From the NCBI GenBank assembly GCA_030789695.1, contig JAULAV010009176.1:26128-90127 (forward strand): a stretch of DNA of 64,000 bases. The letters run 5' to 3'. Both the position numbers and the translations under genes were made by a program. The notes beneath the pieces are model-generated. The model was not told where the DNA came from. It saw only the letters and a list, made by a program, of their open reading frames with translations, and did no database searches. Below are positions 43,421-54,779 of this stretch, in pieces; the first letter of the stretch is position 1, and each line of letters begins with the position of its first letter. Source of the stretch: Scilla litardierei (taxonomy: Eukaryota > Streptophyta > Magnoliopsida > Asparagales > Asparagaceae).

Positions 43421-45021
43421 TGACCGGCCCCTCGGGCGGGCGCGCGTCTGCGCGCCGGATGTGTGCAATGATGCGAATGGGGGCGTGAAAATTAAATATT
43501 TGTAACCGCAAGCGCACGGTGTTGTAGTGTGGCTTGGGGGTCGAACTCAGGGAGGCGTGGATGTGCTTGTGTCAAAGAGGATCAAAATCACCCCATGGGC
43601 GAGCTAGCCCAGATCGAATGATGGGTTGTCACGGTAAAGGAATGCTAGGTATAGACAATATGGAGGAAAAACCCGGGACTTTGGTTTCCACCCCCAACGA
43701 GCGACTCTCGCCGATACGGCCTACGGGTAGGATGGCGATCGGAATTAGGGTCTAATGGTGAGACGTTGCCTTTGAAAGTGGTACCGGCATCCCATGGGCC
43801 CGATATTCCGGTCGGTGCCCAGGATGATACGCCGGACTTCCCGAGTTCGATCAGTGGGCACTCCCGTGTCCATTAACACTGATCGACTCCGGGAGCACTA
43901 AGCTCGCAACGATAACTCCCAACGTCTCATCCTGCCGCTCCCCCGCGCTAGGATTCGACGTCTACCCTAAGGGTGTGAGCTATGGCTAGGGAGTCAACCG
44001 CCAAGTTTATTCCCCCTTGGCCCAACGGTCAAAGGCGGTCTTTTTCCCACCGATGACAATAAAACACCCCGCGTAACCGTTAGATTCCTAATCCCAATCT
44101 ATTTCCCAGCCCTATGGACGCATCGGGAAGAGCCCACGAAGGGGTTTCCGCCAAAATCCCAGATTTGGGAACTACTCACACATATTTAGTAAAAAGCGAT
44201 CTAAACAGAAATCGACCGTAAAAATCATGATCAGACAATAGAAATGTAATGGTAGTAAAGCAATTAAGATAATACTAAAGTTTGACAAAGATCTGAAAAC
44301 TTACAGAAACTGGAAAATTACAGCCGTCACAAAATGAAGAAAACAGCAAAAAATAACCAACTCCAGAATCTGGGAAAGCTAGAGTTCTATTTATAGAAAA
44401 CGACATCACCTGACCGGTTGACAAGTCAACCGATCGGGTGAACCGCTTCACAGAATTACAGTGCAATGCGGGATTTCACCCGATCAGGATGAACCGGTCG
44501 GTTGGATCTTGGATGCGGTCGGTTGGATCTTGGTGCCGACCGGGTGAGGAGACCGGTTGGATCTTTGTGTCTTGGCTGTTGAAATTCAGCTACAGGTGAA
44601 CCGATCGGGTGAAGGTCACCCGATCGGTCGGCAATCAGCTCCGAATTCCAGAGACTTTGAGCTTTTGACCCGGTCACTGAACCGACCGGGTGACTTCTCG
44701 TGAACTCCAAGCTGCGTCCGGGTGGTGTACGCGTGCATCACCCGATCGGTTGAAGATGATCAACCGATCGGGTGAGGGGCTGAGAGATGCAATCTTCATC
44801 GTTTGACCCCCTGGATCACGCGTGACTCCTCCCGTTGCTCTGGGGACACATGATATCATCGTTTTATCCCCCATATGCCAGTAAACTCCTGAAAAACACG
44901 GGAAACACGGAAAAGTGAAAGAAAACAAGAAAACACGAGAAAACGAATATAAGACGGCGGTAAAATACGGGAAAACACGGAAGAAAACGTGCGCAAATAT
45001 ATGAAATATAAACGCACGTCA
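43421..45021 (-). repeat. R6 3' LTR (left copy)
   Basis: Plus strand TGACCGGCCCCTCGGG ... CGCACGTCA. It carries about twelve TCACCCGATCGGTTGA-type motifs (44405-44775) and, downstream on the minus strand, CTATAAATAG (44387-44396). Confidence 0.95.
44387..44775 (-). promoter_or_regulatory. Palindrome array and TATA box in R6 left LTR
   Basis: About twelve copies of TCACCCGATCGGTTGA or its complement around a CCGATCGG core, for example at 44425, 44597, 44615, 44738 and 44760. On the minus strand the TATA box CTATAAATAG follows within about 12 bases of the last copy. Confidence 0.8.
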
Positions 45022-46200
45022 AAATCCCCCAAGCTGAACTCTTCCTCGTCCTCGAGGAAGACGAGTGAGAGTAGGAACTCGGAGGGGAAAAATAGAGAGA
45101 AAGAGAGAAAAAGAAAACTCTATATCTTAGATCGCCCGTCAGGGCCAACAAAATCAAAAACGACACACCAAGCAAGCAAACACCAAATCACATCACTAAA
45201 CCAAGGAGTACGAGTCCAGACAAGTGCCGTGGGCCCACGCGGTGAAGTGCGAGTGAGTGTGGTCGTGCGCTAGCAGTCCGTGTCACTATCTACGATGTGC
45301 GATAAGGCTCGATATACGCAAACCCAGGAAATGACCCAAATATCAATTCGAATTGAATAAGGCGGTGAATATATGTAGTTCAAGCATGCATGAGAATAGA
45401 GAGAGAGAATCGAAACATATCATGCGTCGGGGACTCCACAACTAGGGTTAAGGAAATCACCACACTAAAGCCTAGATAATAGCTAAAAAGTTCCTAAGCC
45501 AAGTGTTTTCGAAACCGATGGGGGTTGAGATGATGTGGAGAAGAACACTCGGTGCAAATTCTCGCCTTCCCTTTATTCTCGGCAAGTAGTAAAATATTCA
45601 CACTGGAATTTTTTTGGTTTTTGGTTTTTGGATTTTTTTTTTTTGAATTTTTGGCTATACAATTTTTTTCTTTTTTTTTTCTTTTCTCTTCTTTTTGGGT
45701 TTTTCTTTTCTTTTCTCTTATTTTTGATTTTTGTGGTTTTTTCGCTATGCACATGTGTACTCTCCCAAGTAGTTGTCCCCCCTATTTCTAGTGCCCATCT
45801 GTCTTTGCGGGGCCCTGCTTTACCACTGCTAGGGGGAGGACTTATTCACGTGTCGAACCGCTTCCTTTTTATTTCTATTTGATTTCACTTTGTTTTTTGA
45901 CATCCCCCTTGCATATATCTGCACTTTCACGATCATATTTCTTTGCTAGCATTGTCATGTCTAGCTTGGGGGAAGTCTATTTTGCTGTGTTGTCGTGTTT
46001 TGTTTTTGTGTGTGTGCTTGTTTTATTTTTTGTGCGTCGTGTCATCTTTTTTTCTTTCTTTTTCTATTTTTATGTCGTGTGGTTTAATTTTGATTTTTCT
46101 TTATTTGCATTTTTGGGGGTGGGACAATAGGGGGCCCCCCAAGTAGTTTTTTGGGGGTGGTGATGGGGGCCTGTGCTGGGGACCAGTAGTTGTGGGGGGT
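45022..46200 (-). other. R6 polypurine tract and 3' UTR
   Basis: On the minus strand CAGCTTGGGGGATTTT abuts the LTR, preceded by CTCGAGGACGAGGAAGAG, as in R3. A purine block on the minus strand (45640-45730) parallels the one in R3. The stretch 45750-46140 resembles the R3 post-env region but reads in the plus direction (AGCTTGGGGGAAGT at about 45962), so it may be locally inverted. No gene. Confidence 0.6.
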
Positions 46201-46520
46201 GGGATGTGAAGCTCGGAGACACCGGGTGGGTCAGTGCGAATGTGGCGAATGAAGCTTTGAAGAAAGGGCAGGTCTCAGTCGACGGACTCCTGAGTTATCC
46301 AACCACCATGTCCAGCTAGGAGGATCATGGCAGCGAATCGATCAGATTGGTCGTCGTCTTGGAATGACGCATCGCAAATGTAAGCGGGGGAAGTGGTGTG
46401 TGGTGTGGTAGATGAATTGGTGGTGGTGGGTTGAGCGGGGGGTTATGTGCGACGAGCGCGATGGGTGGGCCTAGGGTTGGAAGAGCTGGCGTCGGTGGGC
46501 TTAGCACAGCGAGGAGGCAT
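46200..46520 (-). pseudogene. R6 env-like ORF remnant
   Basis: Minus strand from ATG 46520: MPPRCAKPTDASSSNPRPTH, a stop after 25 codons. The open stretch CDASFQDDDQSDRFAAMILL and AGHGGWITQESVD follows. The MPPR start and the place after the array and TATA box match the env-like ORF of R3. The ATHILA domain proper is not recognisable, so most of the ORF has been lost or replaced by a Pro/His-rich segment. Confidence 0.5.
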
Positions 46521-46941
46521 TGTGCAGGAGTCGTGTGTGTGTGTATGCAAATTACGATGAATAAACACAAACACGACCAGCGAGCAAAATGTAATATTTG
46601 GGGCAAAATAAAAATTGAGCTAAGGAGCAAGTTTACCCAAATGAGATGAAGATCATTGCTCGTAGACGCCCCAATGCTACTCGATAGGAGTACGTGCGAA
46701 GCCGCACAGTCTCTTCAGCAAGTTTCAAAATTGGGGGAGAATGGGTGAAAGTTAGGGTTTTGTGTGTGGGTTGAATCGAGGAGGATGGGGAGAAATCGAT
46801 GGAGAGATGGATAGGGAGAGGGGGAAGATTGATTGGGGTTGATTTTAGGGAAAGAACGAGGTCAGGCGCAAGAGGGGGAGTCGAAGCGTCGGTCTGGGAT
46901 TCGAAAATGGGCGAGGGCAGATCGAACGGGCGGGGGCGGCC

Positions 46942-47312
46942 ATTTATAGGGATTTAAGTCGACCCGGTCGGGTGAGTTGTCACCCGATCGGTTGACTTCG
47001 TGGTCGAAAACTTTGGCTGAAGAGTTGCTACAGGTGAACCGGTCGGGTGAGTTTTCACCCGATCGGTTGACCGCTCCACACATTTTCCCGAATGTTTAGG
47101 GTTTCTCACCCGGTCACTCAACCGGTCTCGCTTCTTGTCACCCGGTCGGTTGACAATTCCCTGAAATTTTCCCGAGAGTTTTCCCAGGTCACCCTGTCTG
47201 CTCACCCGGTCTCATCTTTCCTCACCCGATCGGTTCGTTGAGTTACAGATACGGCTGTTAGCTGATACATCCCAACCGATCGGGTGAGTTATCACCCGAT
47301 CGGTTGGGGCCT
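46942..47312 (-). promoter_or_regulatory. Internal palindrome array plus TATA box upstream of env-like ORF (R6)
   Basis: About ten TCACCCGATCGGTTGA-type copies (46963-47309), for example at 46979, 47055 and 47291, the same motif as the R6 LTR. On the minus strand CCCTATAAATGG follows (46941-46952), then a C/T-rich leader and the MPPR ORF at 46520. Same arrangement as 18481-18803 in R3 with an unrelated motif. Confidence 0.72.
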
Positions 47313-47442
47313 TGTTTTCTGCAAAACCCCAAAAATCGCCTAAGTTTCATGACGGAAGATCTTGCAGCTGGATTTATTTATAAAAATAGATAAAATAAAG
47401 TTAAGAAAAAGTCCTAAAAAGCGGAAGTAAAAAGTTTAGAGC

Positions 47443-47493
47443 ATGGGTTGCCTCCCATGAAGCGCTTTTGTTTAACGTCGTTAGCTCGACGCC
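47443..47493 (-). other. Conserved Athila post-pol block in R6
   Basis: On the minus strand GTCGAGCTAACGACGTTAAA, then CAAAAGCGCTTCATGGGAGG, then CAACCC. In R6 it follows the protease ORF stop by only a few bases, marking the junction where pol should end. Confidence 0.7.
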
Positions 47494-47505
47494 CGTTGAT
47501 GATAT

Positions 47506-48804
47506 TCATGGTGGGTAATACGGGTGATGCCCAAAATCCGGCATCTCTTCAACTCCAGAGGTTGTGGCTATTGGTGTAGTCGGCGGCTGTAAAAAGATTT
47601 GCTCAACTACCCTCCCTTTGTCTACAGGATCCGGGGGCTTCTCCCTCCAATTGGCGTCTACCGCCATCTTTTTCAGGATCCAGACCTCATCACCGGTGAG
47701 GTCCATGGGTTCTTTCCCTTTTCCCCTTGTAGGAGGGGACTTAGGAAATCCGGGAGGGATCACATGTCGCGCGACCGCCTCCTTAGCAACTTCATTCTTT
47801 GGGGAGCCAACTTGCTCTCCAAGGTCCCCCAAGCTATCGGGGGGATTCCTCGAGAGTACTTCCCAGGCACTTGTTTCAACAGCTCTATCTTCTTCGTTCT
47901 CCAGCATACTGATACTAGGATCGTCCGGGGGATTTGGATGCTTCATCGACAAGCCTAAGTCAAATTCGACTCTTTCTTGGCCCACATTGAGGGAAAGCTT
48001 CCCATTCTTCACGTCTATCAAAACTCCGGCGGTTGCCATAAAGGGCCGTCCAAGAATAATCGGGGTATGCTTTTCTTCCGGCATGTCCATCACCACAAAA
48101 TCAACCGGTACTTGTACTCCTCTCACATCGACGGGGAGGTCGTCCACTACTCCCACCGGGTACTTGATCGAACGGTCAGCAAGTTGCAATGTCATGCCGG
48201 TGGGCTCTAAGTCTCACATCCCTATTCTCTTGTACAGCGATAGGGGCATTAAGCTGACGCTCGCACCTAGATCGACGAGCGCCCTCTGGATTTGCACTTC
48301 CCCAATAGAGCAAGGGATGGAGAAACTTCCTGGGTCCTTGAGCTTAGGCGGATTTGCGCACTGAATGAGGGTGCTGCAATCCGCCGTTAACACGACCTTC
48401 TCTTTTCTAGATCCCCGTGTCACCAAGTCCTTCAGAAATTTGGCATATGAGGAAATTGTCTCGATGGCCTTGAGGAAGGGGATTTGTAAGCTCAGATCTT
48501 TCACCATGGCAAAGAATTTGCCATACTTCTCATCGATTTTGGCTTTGGCAAGCCGTTGTGGGAAAGGCATAACGGGCTTGAACACTCTTAGGTTCCCTTC
48601 CTCATCCTTCTTCTTCTCCTCTCTATGAACTCCCTCCGGAGTAGTTGGCTTTGGTGACGAAGCACCGTCGTCATTTGATTTCTCAGTTGGTCGTTCCACG
48701 ACCAATGGTGCTTTCGGTCCTTTGGGGGACTCTCTCGTAGGTATTTGAATTCCGCTCCTCAAGACGATGGCGGACACGTTCTCATGCTCATGTGTGAACG
48801 CCAA
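47506..48804 (-). pseudogene. R6 gag tail and protease
   Basis: Minus strand from 48804. A variable linker leads to PQRLAKAKIDEKYGKFF, IPFLKAIETISSYAKFLKDL and FSIPCSIGEVQIQRALVDLG, with active site DLGAS. A single TGA (about 48211-48213, in KRIGM-DLEPTG) splits it from the second half: MTLQLADRSIKYPVGVV, PVDFVVMDMPEEKHTPIILG, RPFMATAGVLIDVKNGKLSL. About 150 further codons end cleanly at 47506 (HHPYYPP). This extra Pro/acidic tail replaces RT. The clean ending suggests an established pol-less family rather than a random deletion. Confidence 0.9.
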
Positions 48805-49085
48805 GGTCCGATTTACCCCCTAGGGTTCACCTCAGGCTGTGGCGGTAATAAATTCTGAGGTCTCTGAAGGTTCGCCACTTGCAACCCCAGCTGGGTCACC
48901 TGATCAGTGAGGACTCTTTGTCCCATCTCCAGCTTCAGATTTATTTTCTCCTGATTGGCGATGTATTGAGTCAGGAGGGACTCAACCGAAGAAATGGCCC
49001 TCTGTTGGCCGTATTGCTGCTGGGTGGGCTGCTGATTCCTAGGAGCATACTGTTGATACTGTGGTGGAGGTTGTTGCTGCTGAAA

Positions 49086-50243
49086 TTACTGCTGCTGAAA
49101 CTGTTGCTGGGGCCTAGCCTGCTGATATACCTGCTGTTGTTGCTGCTGATATGGCGCCCGGTAACTAAGGTTCGGATGATTCCGGTTGTTTGGAGAGTAG
49201 GCCGGATTTGAGTTGGTTCGTGGTGGAAAAGGCGCATTCCCCATAGGATTGTAAAATAATGTGCTCACCTGATCCAACGGTGGTGAGATGTCACCACTGT
49301 CGAACTCTCCAAAAACTTCGGATTCCACTGCAGCAATCTGTTGTGTACTGGCTCCACCGGTGCCTACCATCAATGCGGAGATCTGGGTTGACAGCAAGTC
49401 AAACTTGCTTGACAATTTGTCGACGTCTTCGACTCTATGGATGCCCCCAGATCTTGGTGTGGCTCTCTCGTCACACCATCACTCGTTGTTAGATGCCATA
49501 TTTTCCAGAATCTGTCTGGCATCTTCTTCGCTTCTTGACATGAAGGACCCTCCAGCCGCGGCGTCCATGGAAGATTTTAAATCGTCCCTCAACCCATTAT
49601 AAAACAGATTTATGATCTGCCACTTGGGGAGCTCGTTGTGGGGACATCTTCTCTGCATCTCCTTGTATCTTGTCCAAGCTTCATGCAAGGACTCGTGGCT
49701 GGCCTGGGAGAAGGAGGAGATCTCACTCCTCAGCTTCATGGTCTTCCCCGGAGGAAAGATCTTCGTCAGGAAGGCATTTAAGAGCTTCTCCCAGGTGTTG
49801 AATGTATTCGGGTCCTTCCCCCTAAGCCACAGTTTGGCCTTATCTCGCAAGGAGAAGGGGAACAGCTTCAGTCGGATCGCCTCAGTTGTGACACCGTTTA
49901 TCCGGAAGGTGTCACATTTCTCCAAGAAGGAGTCTAGATGCTCAATCAGGCTCTCCATGGGTGCACCCGAAAATTGATCCTGCTGGATCCACGTCACCAA
50001 AGATGGCTTAAGCTCAAAGCTTTGGGCCGTAATAGCTGGAGGACGGATGGCGGAGGTGGACTCGATGGAAGGCATCGAGTACTCCAACAGGGACTTGTGA
50101 GGCGGGGTGTTCTCCCCCATGGCTTCAGGATCCTCTCTTCTTCGCTTCTCGGCGGCCAAATGCCTTAGGGTGGCGTTTATCTCTGGATCAACGGGGATCA
50201 AGTCGTCGAGACTTCTTGAACTCATGCGCATGAAAAACAACAA
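49086..50243 (-). pseudogene. gag: R6 gag (Athila type)
   Basis: Minus strand ATG 50243 (or 50228). The Gag core is well kept: FELKPSLVTWIQQDQFSG, IEHLDSFLEKCDTFRINGV, IRLKLFPFSLRDKAKLWLRG, TWEKLLNAFLTKIFPPGKT, HEAWTRYKEMQRRCPHNEL and INLFYNGLRDDLKSSMDAAA. A TGA at about 49479 follows ENMASNNE. The frame then resumes as SSKFDLLSTQISALM and the NRNHPNLSYRAP motif with a Gln-rich run, and stops at TAA 49086 within that Gln run. No zinc knuckle. With two or three single-base stops it is among the best preserved gag genes here. Confidence 0.92.
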
Positions 50244-50423
50244 ACACCCGTGAAGCGAAAAGTGGGAAAGAAACAGATAAGATAAGAAATAAAAATAAAA
50301 ATAAAAATAAAAATAAAAATAAGAAAATAGAAAGGAAAAAGAAGAATGCGAAAATTATCGCGAGGTAGGGATGAGAGCTAGACACTAGGGTTCATGAAAT
50401 CCAAATATAACAAGCACGTTGCC

Positions 50424-50441
50424 TCCCCGGCAACGGCGCCA
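50424..50441 (-). promoter_or_regulatory. R6 primer-binding site, tRNA-Asp
   Basis: On the minus strand TGGCGCCGTTGCCGGGGA, an exact 18-base complement of the plant tRNA-Asp 3' end, six bases after the LTR. Confidence 0.92.
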
Positions 50442-50447
50442 TAAACT

Positions 50448-52045
50448 TGACCGGCCCCCCGGGCGGGCGCGCGTCTGCGCGCCGGATGTGTACAATGATG
50501 CGAATGGGGGCGTGAAATTTAAATATTTGTAACCGCAAGCACACGGTGTTGTAGTGTGGCTTGGGGGGTCGAACTCAGGGAGAAGTGGATGTGCTTGTGT
50601 CAAAGATGATCAAAATCACCCCATGGGCGAGCTAGCCCAGATCGAATGATGGGTTGTCACGGTAAAGGAATGCTAGGTATAGACAATATGAAGGAAAACC
50701 CCGGGAGTTTGGTTTCCACCCCAACGAGCGACTCTCGCCGATACGGCCTACGGGTAGGATGGCGATCGGAATTAGGATCTAATGGTGAGACGTTGCCTCT
50801 AAAAGTGGTACCGGCATCCAATGGGCCCGATATTCCGGACGGTGCCCAGGATGATACGCCGGACTTCTCGGGTTCGATCAGTGGGCACTCCCATGTCCAT
50901 TAACAATGATCGACTCCGGGTGCACTAAGCTCGCAACGTAACTCCCAACGTCTCATCTTGCCGCTCCCGCACGCTAGGATTCGGCGTCTACGCTAAGGGC
51001 GTGAGCTATGGCTAGGGAGTCAACCGCCAAGTTTATTCCCCCTTCGCCCAACGGTCAAAGGTGGTCTTTTTTCCGCCGATGACAATAAAACACCCCGCGT
51101 AACCGTTAGATTCCTAATCCCTATCGATTTCCTAGCCCTATGGACGCATCGGGAAGAGCCCACGAAGGGGTTTCCGCCAAAATCCCAGATTTGAACTACT
51201 CACACATATTTAGTAAAAAGAGATCTAAACAGAAATCGACCGTAAAAATCATGATCAGACAATAGAAATGCAATGGTAGTAAAGCAATTAAGATAATACT
51301 AAAGTTTGACAAAGATCTGAAAACTTACAGAAACTGGAAAATTACAGCCGTCACAAAATGAAGAAAACAGCAAAAAATAACCAACTCCCGAATCTGGTAA
51401 ACCTAGGGTTCTATTTATAGAAAACGACATCACCCGACCGGTTGACAAGTCAATCGATCGGGTGAACCGCTTCACAGAATTACAGCGCAATGCTGGATTT
51501 CACCCGGTCAGGATGAACCGGTCGGTTGGGTCTTGGATGCGGTCGGTTGGATCTTGGTGCCGACCGGGTGAGGAAACCGGTTGGATCTTCGTGTCTTGGC
51601 TGTTGAAATTTAGCTACAAGTGAACCGATCGGGTGAAGGTCACCCGATCGGTTGGCAATCAGCTCCGAATTCCAGAGACTTTGAGCTTTTGACCCGGTCA
51701 CTGAACCGACCGGGTGACTTCTCGTGAGCTCCAAGCTGCGTCTGGGTGGCGCACGCGTGCATCACCCGATCGGTTGAAGATGATCAACCGATCTGGTGAG
51801 GGGCTGAGAGATGCAATCTTCGTCGTTTGACCCCCTGGATCACGCGTGACTCCTCCCGTTGCTCCGGGGACACATGATATCATCGTTTTATCCCCCATAT
51901 GCCAGTAAACTCCTGAAAAACACGGGCAACACGGAAAAGTGAAAGAAAACAAGAAAACACGAGAAAACGAATATAAGACGGCGGTAAAATACGGGAAAAC
52001 ACAGAAGAAAACGTGTGCAAATATATGAAATATAAACGCACGTCA
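50448..52045 (-). repeat. R6 5' LTR (right copy)
   Basis: Plus strand TGACCGGCCCCCCGGG ... CGCACGTCA. Motif array 51431-51800 and TATA box (minus CTATAAATAG) at 51411-51420, matching the left copy. Confidence 0.95.
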
Positions 52046-54095
52046 ACGATCTCTTGGTTCCAACGGAAATTTTTGCATATTTCCCGAAGTTCGGTTCTAT
52101 TTTCTACATTTTTGGAAGATATAAATTTTTATTAAATGATATGATTTTTATATCCTACGTTTTTCTTTTCTTAATTTTTTCAGTGATTATTGCGATCTAC
52201 CGGTTCCAGCGGACATTTTTACTGATTTTTTTAGCTTGAGGCTATTTTTCTTCATTTTATGGAAGATATGGATCGTTTTATTAAATGATATGATTTTTTG
52301 GCCTAACGTTGTCTTCTCTTATTTTTCAGTTGAAGATGACATTCTCACGGTTCCAGCGGTGATTTTCGTAGATTGTTTTGACCTTGAGGCTATTTTCTAC
52401 ATTTTATGTAACATATAGATCTTTTTATTAAATGATATGATTTTAGGCCTAATTCTGCATTCTCTTATTTTTAGATGAAGATGGCGATCTTTCGGTTCCA
52501 AAGGACATTTTCGCAGATTTTTCTGAGCTCCAGGCTATTTTCTAAATTTTCTGTAAGCTATGAATCTTAAATTAAATGATATGATTTTTATGGCCTAATT
52601 TTGTCTTCTCTGATCTTTCAATTAAAGATGTCGATCTCCCGGTTTCATCGGACATTATTGCGGATTTTTCTAGACACTAAACTATTTTCTATAGTTCATT
52701 GAAGATATGGATCTTTTTTTAAATGAAATGATTTTTATAGACTAAGTTTGTCTTCTCTTACTTTTCACTTGAAATGGCGATCTCCCGGTTCCAACTGAAA
52801 TTTTTACAGAATTTTCTGAGCTCCGTGCTATTTTCTGCATTTTCTTTAAGAAATGGATATTTGTATTTAAAGATATGATTTTTACGGCCTAATTTTGTCT
52901 TCCCTTATTTTTCAGATGAAGATGGCATTCTTCCGGTTCCAACGATCGTTTATGCGGATTTTTCTGAGCTCTGGGCTATTTCTATATTTTCTATAAGATA
53001 TGGAACTATATAGTAAATGATATGATATCTATGGCCTAATTTTATCTTGTTTTATTTTTCTGTAGAAGATGGCGATCTCCCTTTTCCAACGGAAATTTTT
53101 ACATATTTTTCTGAGCTCTAGACTATTTTCTATATTTTCTGGAATATAAGGATCTTTATATTTTTTGATATGATTTTTGTTGCCTAATTTTGTCTTCTCT
53201 TATTTTCCAGTTGATGATGGCGATATTTTTATTAAATGCTATGATTTTTTGGCATTATTGTCTATTCTCTTATATTTTGTTGAAGATGGCAATCTCCTGG
53301 TTCCAACGGACATTTTTGCGGATTTTTTTGAGCTCTGGGCTATTTTCACATTTTCTGGAAGATATGGATCGCTTTGTTAAATGTTATCAGATAAGACAAA
53401 ATTAGGCCAAAATGTCCTTTGAAACCGAGACATCGCCATCTTCAATTGAAATATAGGAGAAATCAAAATTTGGAACTGGGAAATCGCCATCTTCGTCAAT
53501 AAAAATGTCTGTTGTAACCTGGATATAGCCACATTCAACCGATAAGATTTTTATATATCATTTTCTTAGCTTGGTACTATTTTCCACATTTATGAAAGAT
53601 ATGGATCTTTTTATTAATTGATAAGATTTTAATAACCTAAATTTGTCTTCTCTTATTTTCCAGTTGAAGATGGCGATATTTTTATTAAATTATATGATTT
53701 TTTGGCTTAATTTTGTCATCTCTTATATTCCAATTGAAGATGGCGATCTCCGGTTCATATGGACATTTTTGCGGATTTTTCTGAGCTCCGAGCTGTTTTC
53801 CACTTTTTGGAAGATATGTATCAGTTTAATAAATGATATGATATTTTGGCCTAATTTTGTCTTCTCTTATTTTTCAGTTGAAGATGGCGATCTCCCGGTT
53901 CCAACGGACATTTTTGCGGATTTTTCTGAGCATGGGGCTATTTGTACACTTTCGGGAAGATAATAATTTTTATATTAAATGATATGATTTTTATATCCTA
54001 ATTTTTCTTCTCTTATTTTTAAGTTGAAGATGGTGATCTTTCAGTTCTAACAGACATTTTTGGGCATTTTTCTGAGCTCCACTCTATTTTTTACA
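52046..54095 (+). repeat. Satellite block S4 (about 14 monomers)
   Basis: Same monomer and orientation except for an inverted segment at 53388-53548. Several consensus-like copies, for example 53870-53960. Ends near 54095 in the change to unrelated AT-rich DNA. Confidence 0.92.
53388..53548 (-). repeat. Inverted satellite segment inside S4
   Basis: Here the plus strand reads ATAAGACAAAATTAGGCCAA, then ATCGCCATCTTCAATTGAAA and AAATCGCCATCTTC. These are reverse complements of the monomer (TTGGCCTAATTTTGTCTTAT, GAAGATGGCGAT). Direct-orientation monomers lie on both sides. Confidence 0.85.
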
Positions 54096-54107
54096 TCATA
54101 TGCACTT

Positions 54108-54779
54108 TTATCTCTGAAAAAAGTGACTGATCCATTGATTCCATTCAAATGCAAAATAAATATCTCTCAGGTCAAGTCTCAACAATGCAGTTTCCTTTGA
54201 ATCATATATCTGATACCATTGGGGATCCCCATTTTGGTTATGTAATGACATACACTTCATAACCGGTCTGTAGCCCCAATATAAGAGAGTTGCGTTAGGC
54301 AATTGACGACCATAATAATGTGGTTGGATCTTTTTGAGTGGAGTCTTGCATATTGCACTCTGGTTCGACTCTGCAATGCATTGCATTGTCATATAAGTGT
54401 AAAAATGGCAGTGGTTAGGATTTATACAGAAGTGATACATTGATTTCCACAAAACATGGCGCAAGAATGAGCAAGGATAGGCTAAGAATGACCAATATCT
54501 GGTCCCTGATGTGGTGGCATATCTTATGGGGTTATAGGTGTGAGTAGGGTAAGAATCTAGTTCATGAAGTTGGACTATGATAACCCCTTCAATTATTCGG
54601 AACAACATGCACTGTAAATAAAATAAAATAAAAGGGAGGGTGGTAGGAGAGAGTATAATCAGAAGAAAGATTAGTGCTTCATGTTTGTGAGTAACTAAAT
54701 GGATATGTGGAATATCTAGGAGGGTAGAAGAAACATACTGGATATAGCAATTGGTAGCTGAGAAAAGAAACATATACAA
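54108..54779 (-). CDS. Unidentified ORF, 223 codons
   Basis: Longest open frame in the unclassified 54-57 kb region, ATG 54779 to stop 54108 on the minus strand. Hydrophobic N-terminal third, then Cys/His/Tyr-rich sequence. I recognise no family. The length is unusual for AT-rich DNA, but composition is uneven, there is no promoter that I can defend, and no neighbour suggests a role. It could be an old exon or chance. Confidence 0.25.
   Translation of the reverse strand: MYMFLFSATNCYIQYVSSTLLDIPHIHLVTHKHEALIFLLIILSPTTLPFILFYLQCMLFRIIEGVIIVQLHELDSYPTHTYNPIRYATTSGTRYWSFLAYPCSFLRHVLWKSMYHFCINPNHCHFYTYMTMQCIAESNQSAICKTPLKKIQPHYYGRQLPNATLLYWGYRPVMKCMSLHNQNGDPQWYQIYDSKETALLRLDLRDIYFAFEWNQWISHFFQR

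Larger units (their letters stand above)
43421..52045 (-). mobile_element. R6: Athila-like element lacking RT, RNase H and integrase, reverse orientation
   Basis: LTRs at 43421-45021 and 50448-52045 flanked by perfect ACGAT (43416-43420, 52046-52050). Orientation is minus: the PBS is at 50424-50441 and the polypurine tract at 45022-45037. Minus-strand order: LTR, PBS, gag, protease, conserved GCGCTT...GGAGGCAACCC block, palindrome array with TATA, short env-like remnant, 3' UTR, LTR. The LTRs differ at about 4% of sampled bases. It has the same layout and the same missing pol as R3, but a different LTR sequence and promoter motif, so it is a separate family. Confidence 0.95.

Noticed and set aside
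45535..46146. Plus-strand Phe-rich ORFs in R6
   Set aside because: T-run composition in the 3' UTR; no domain.
47564..48364. 266-codon plus-strand ORF
   Set aside because: Antisense shadow of the R6 protease, which is well supported on the minus strand.
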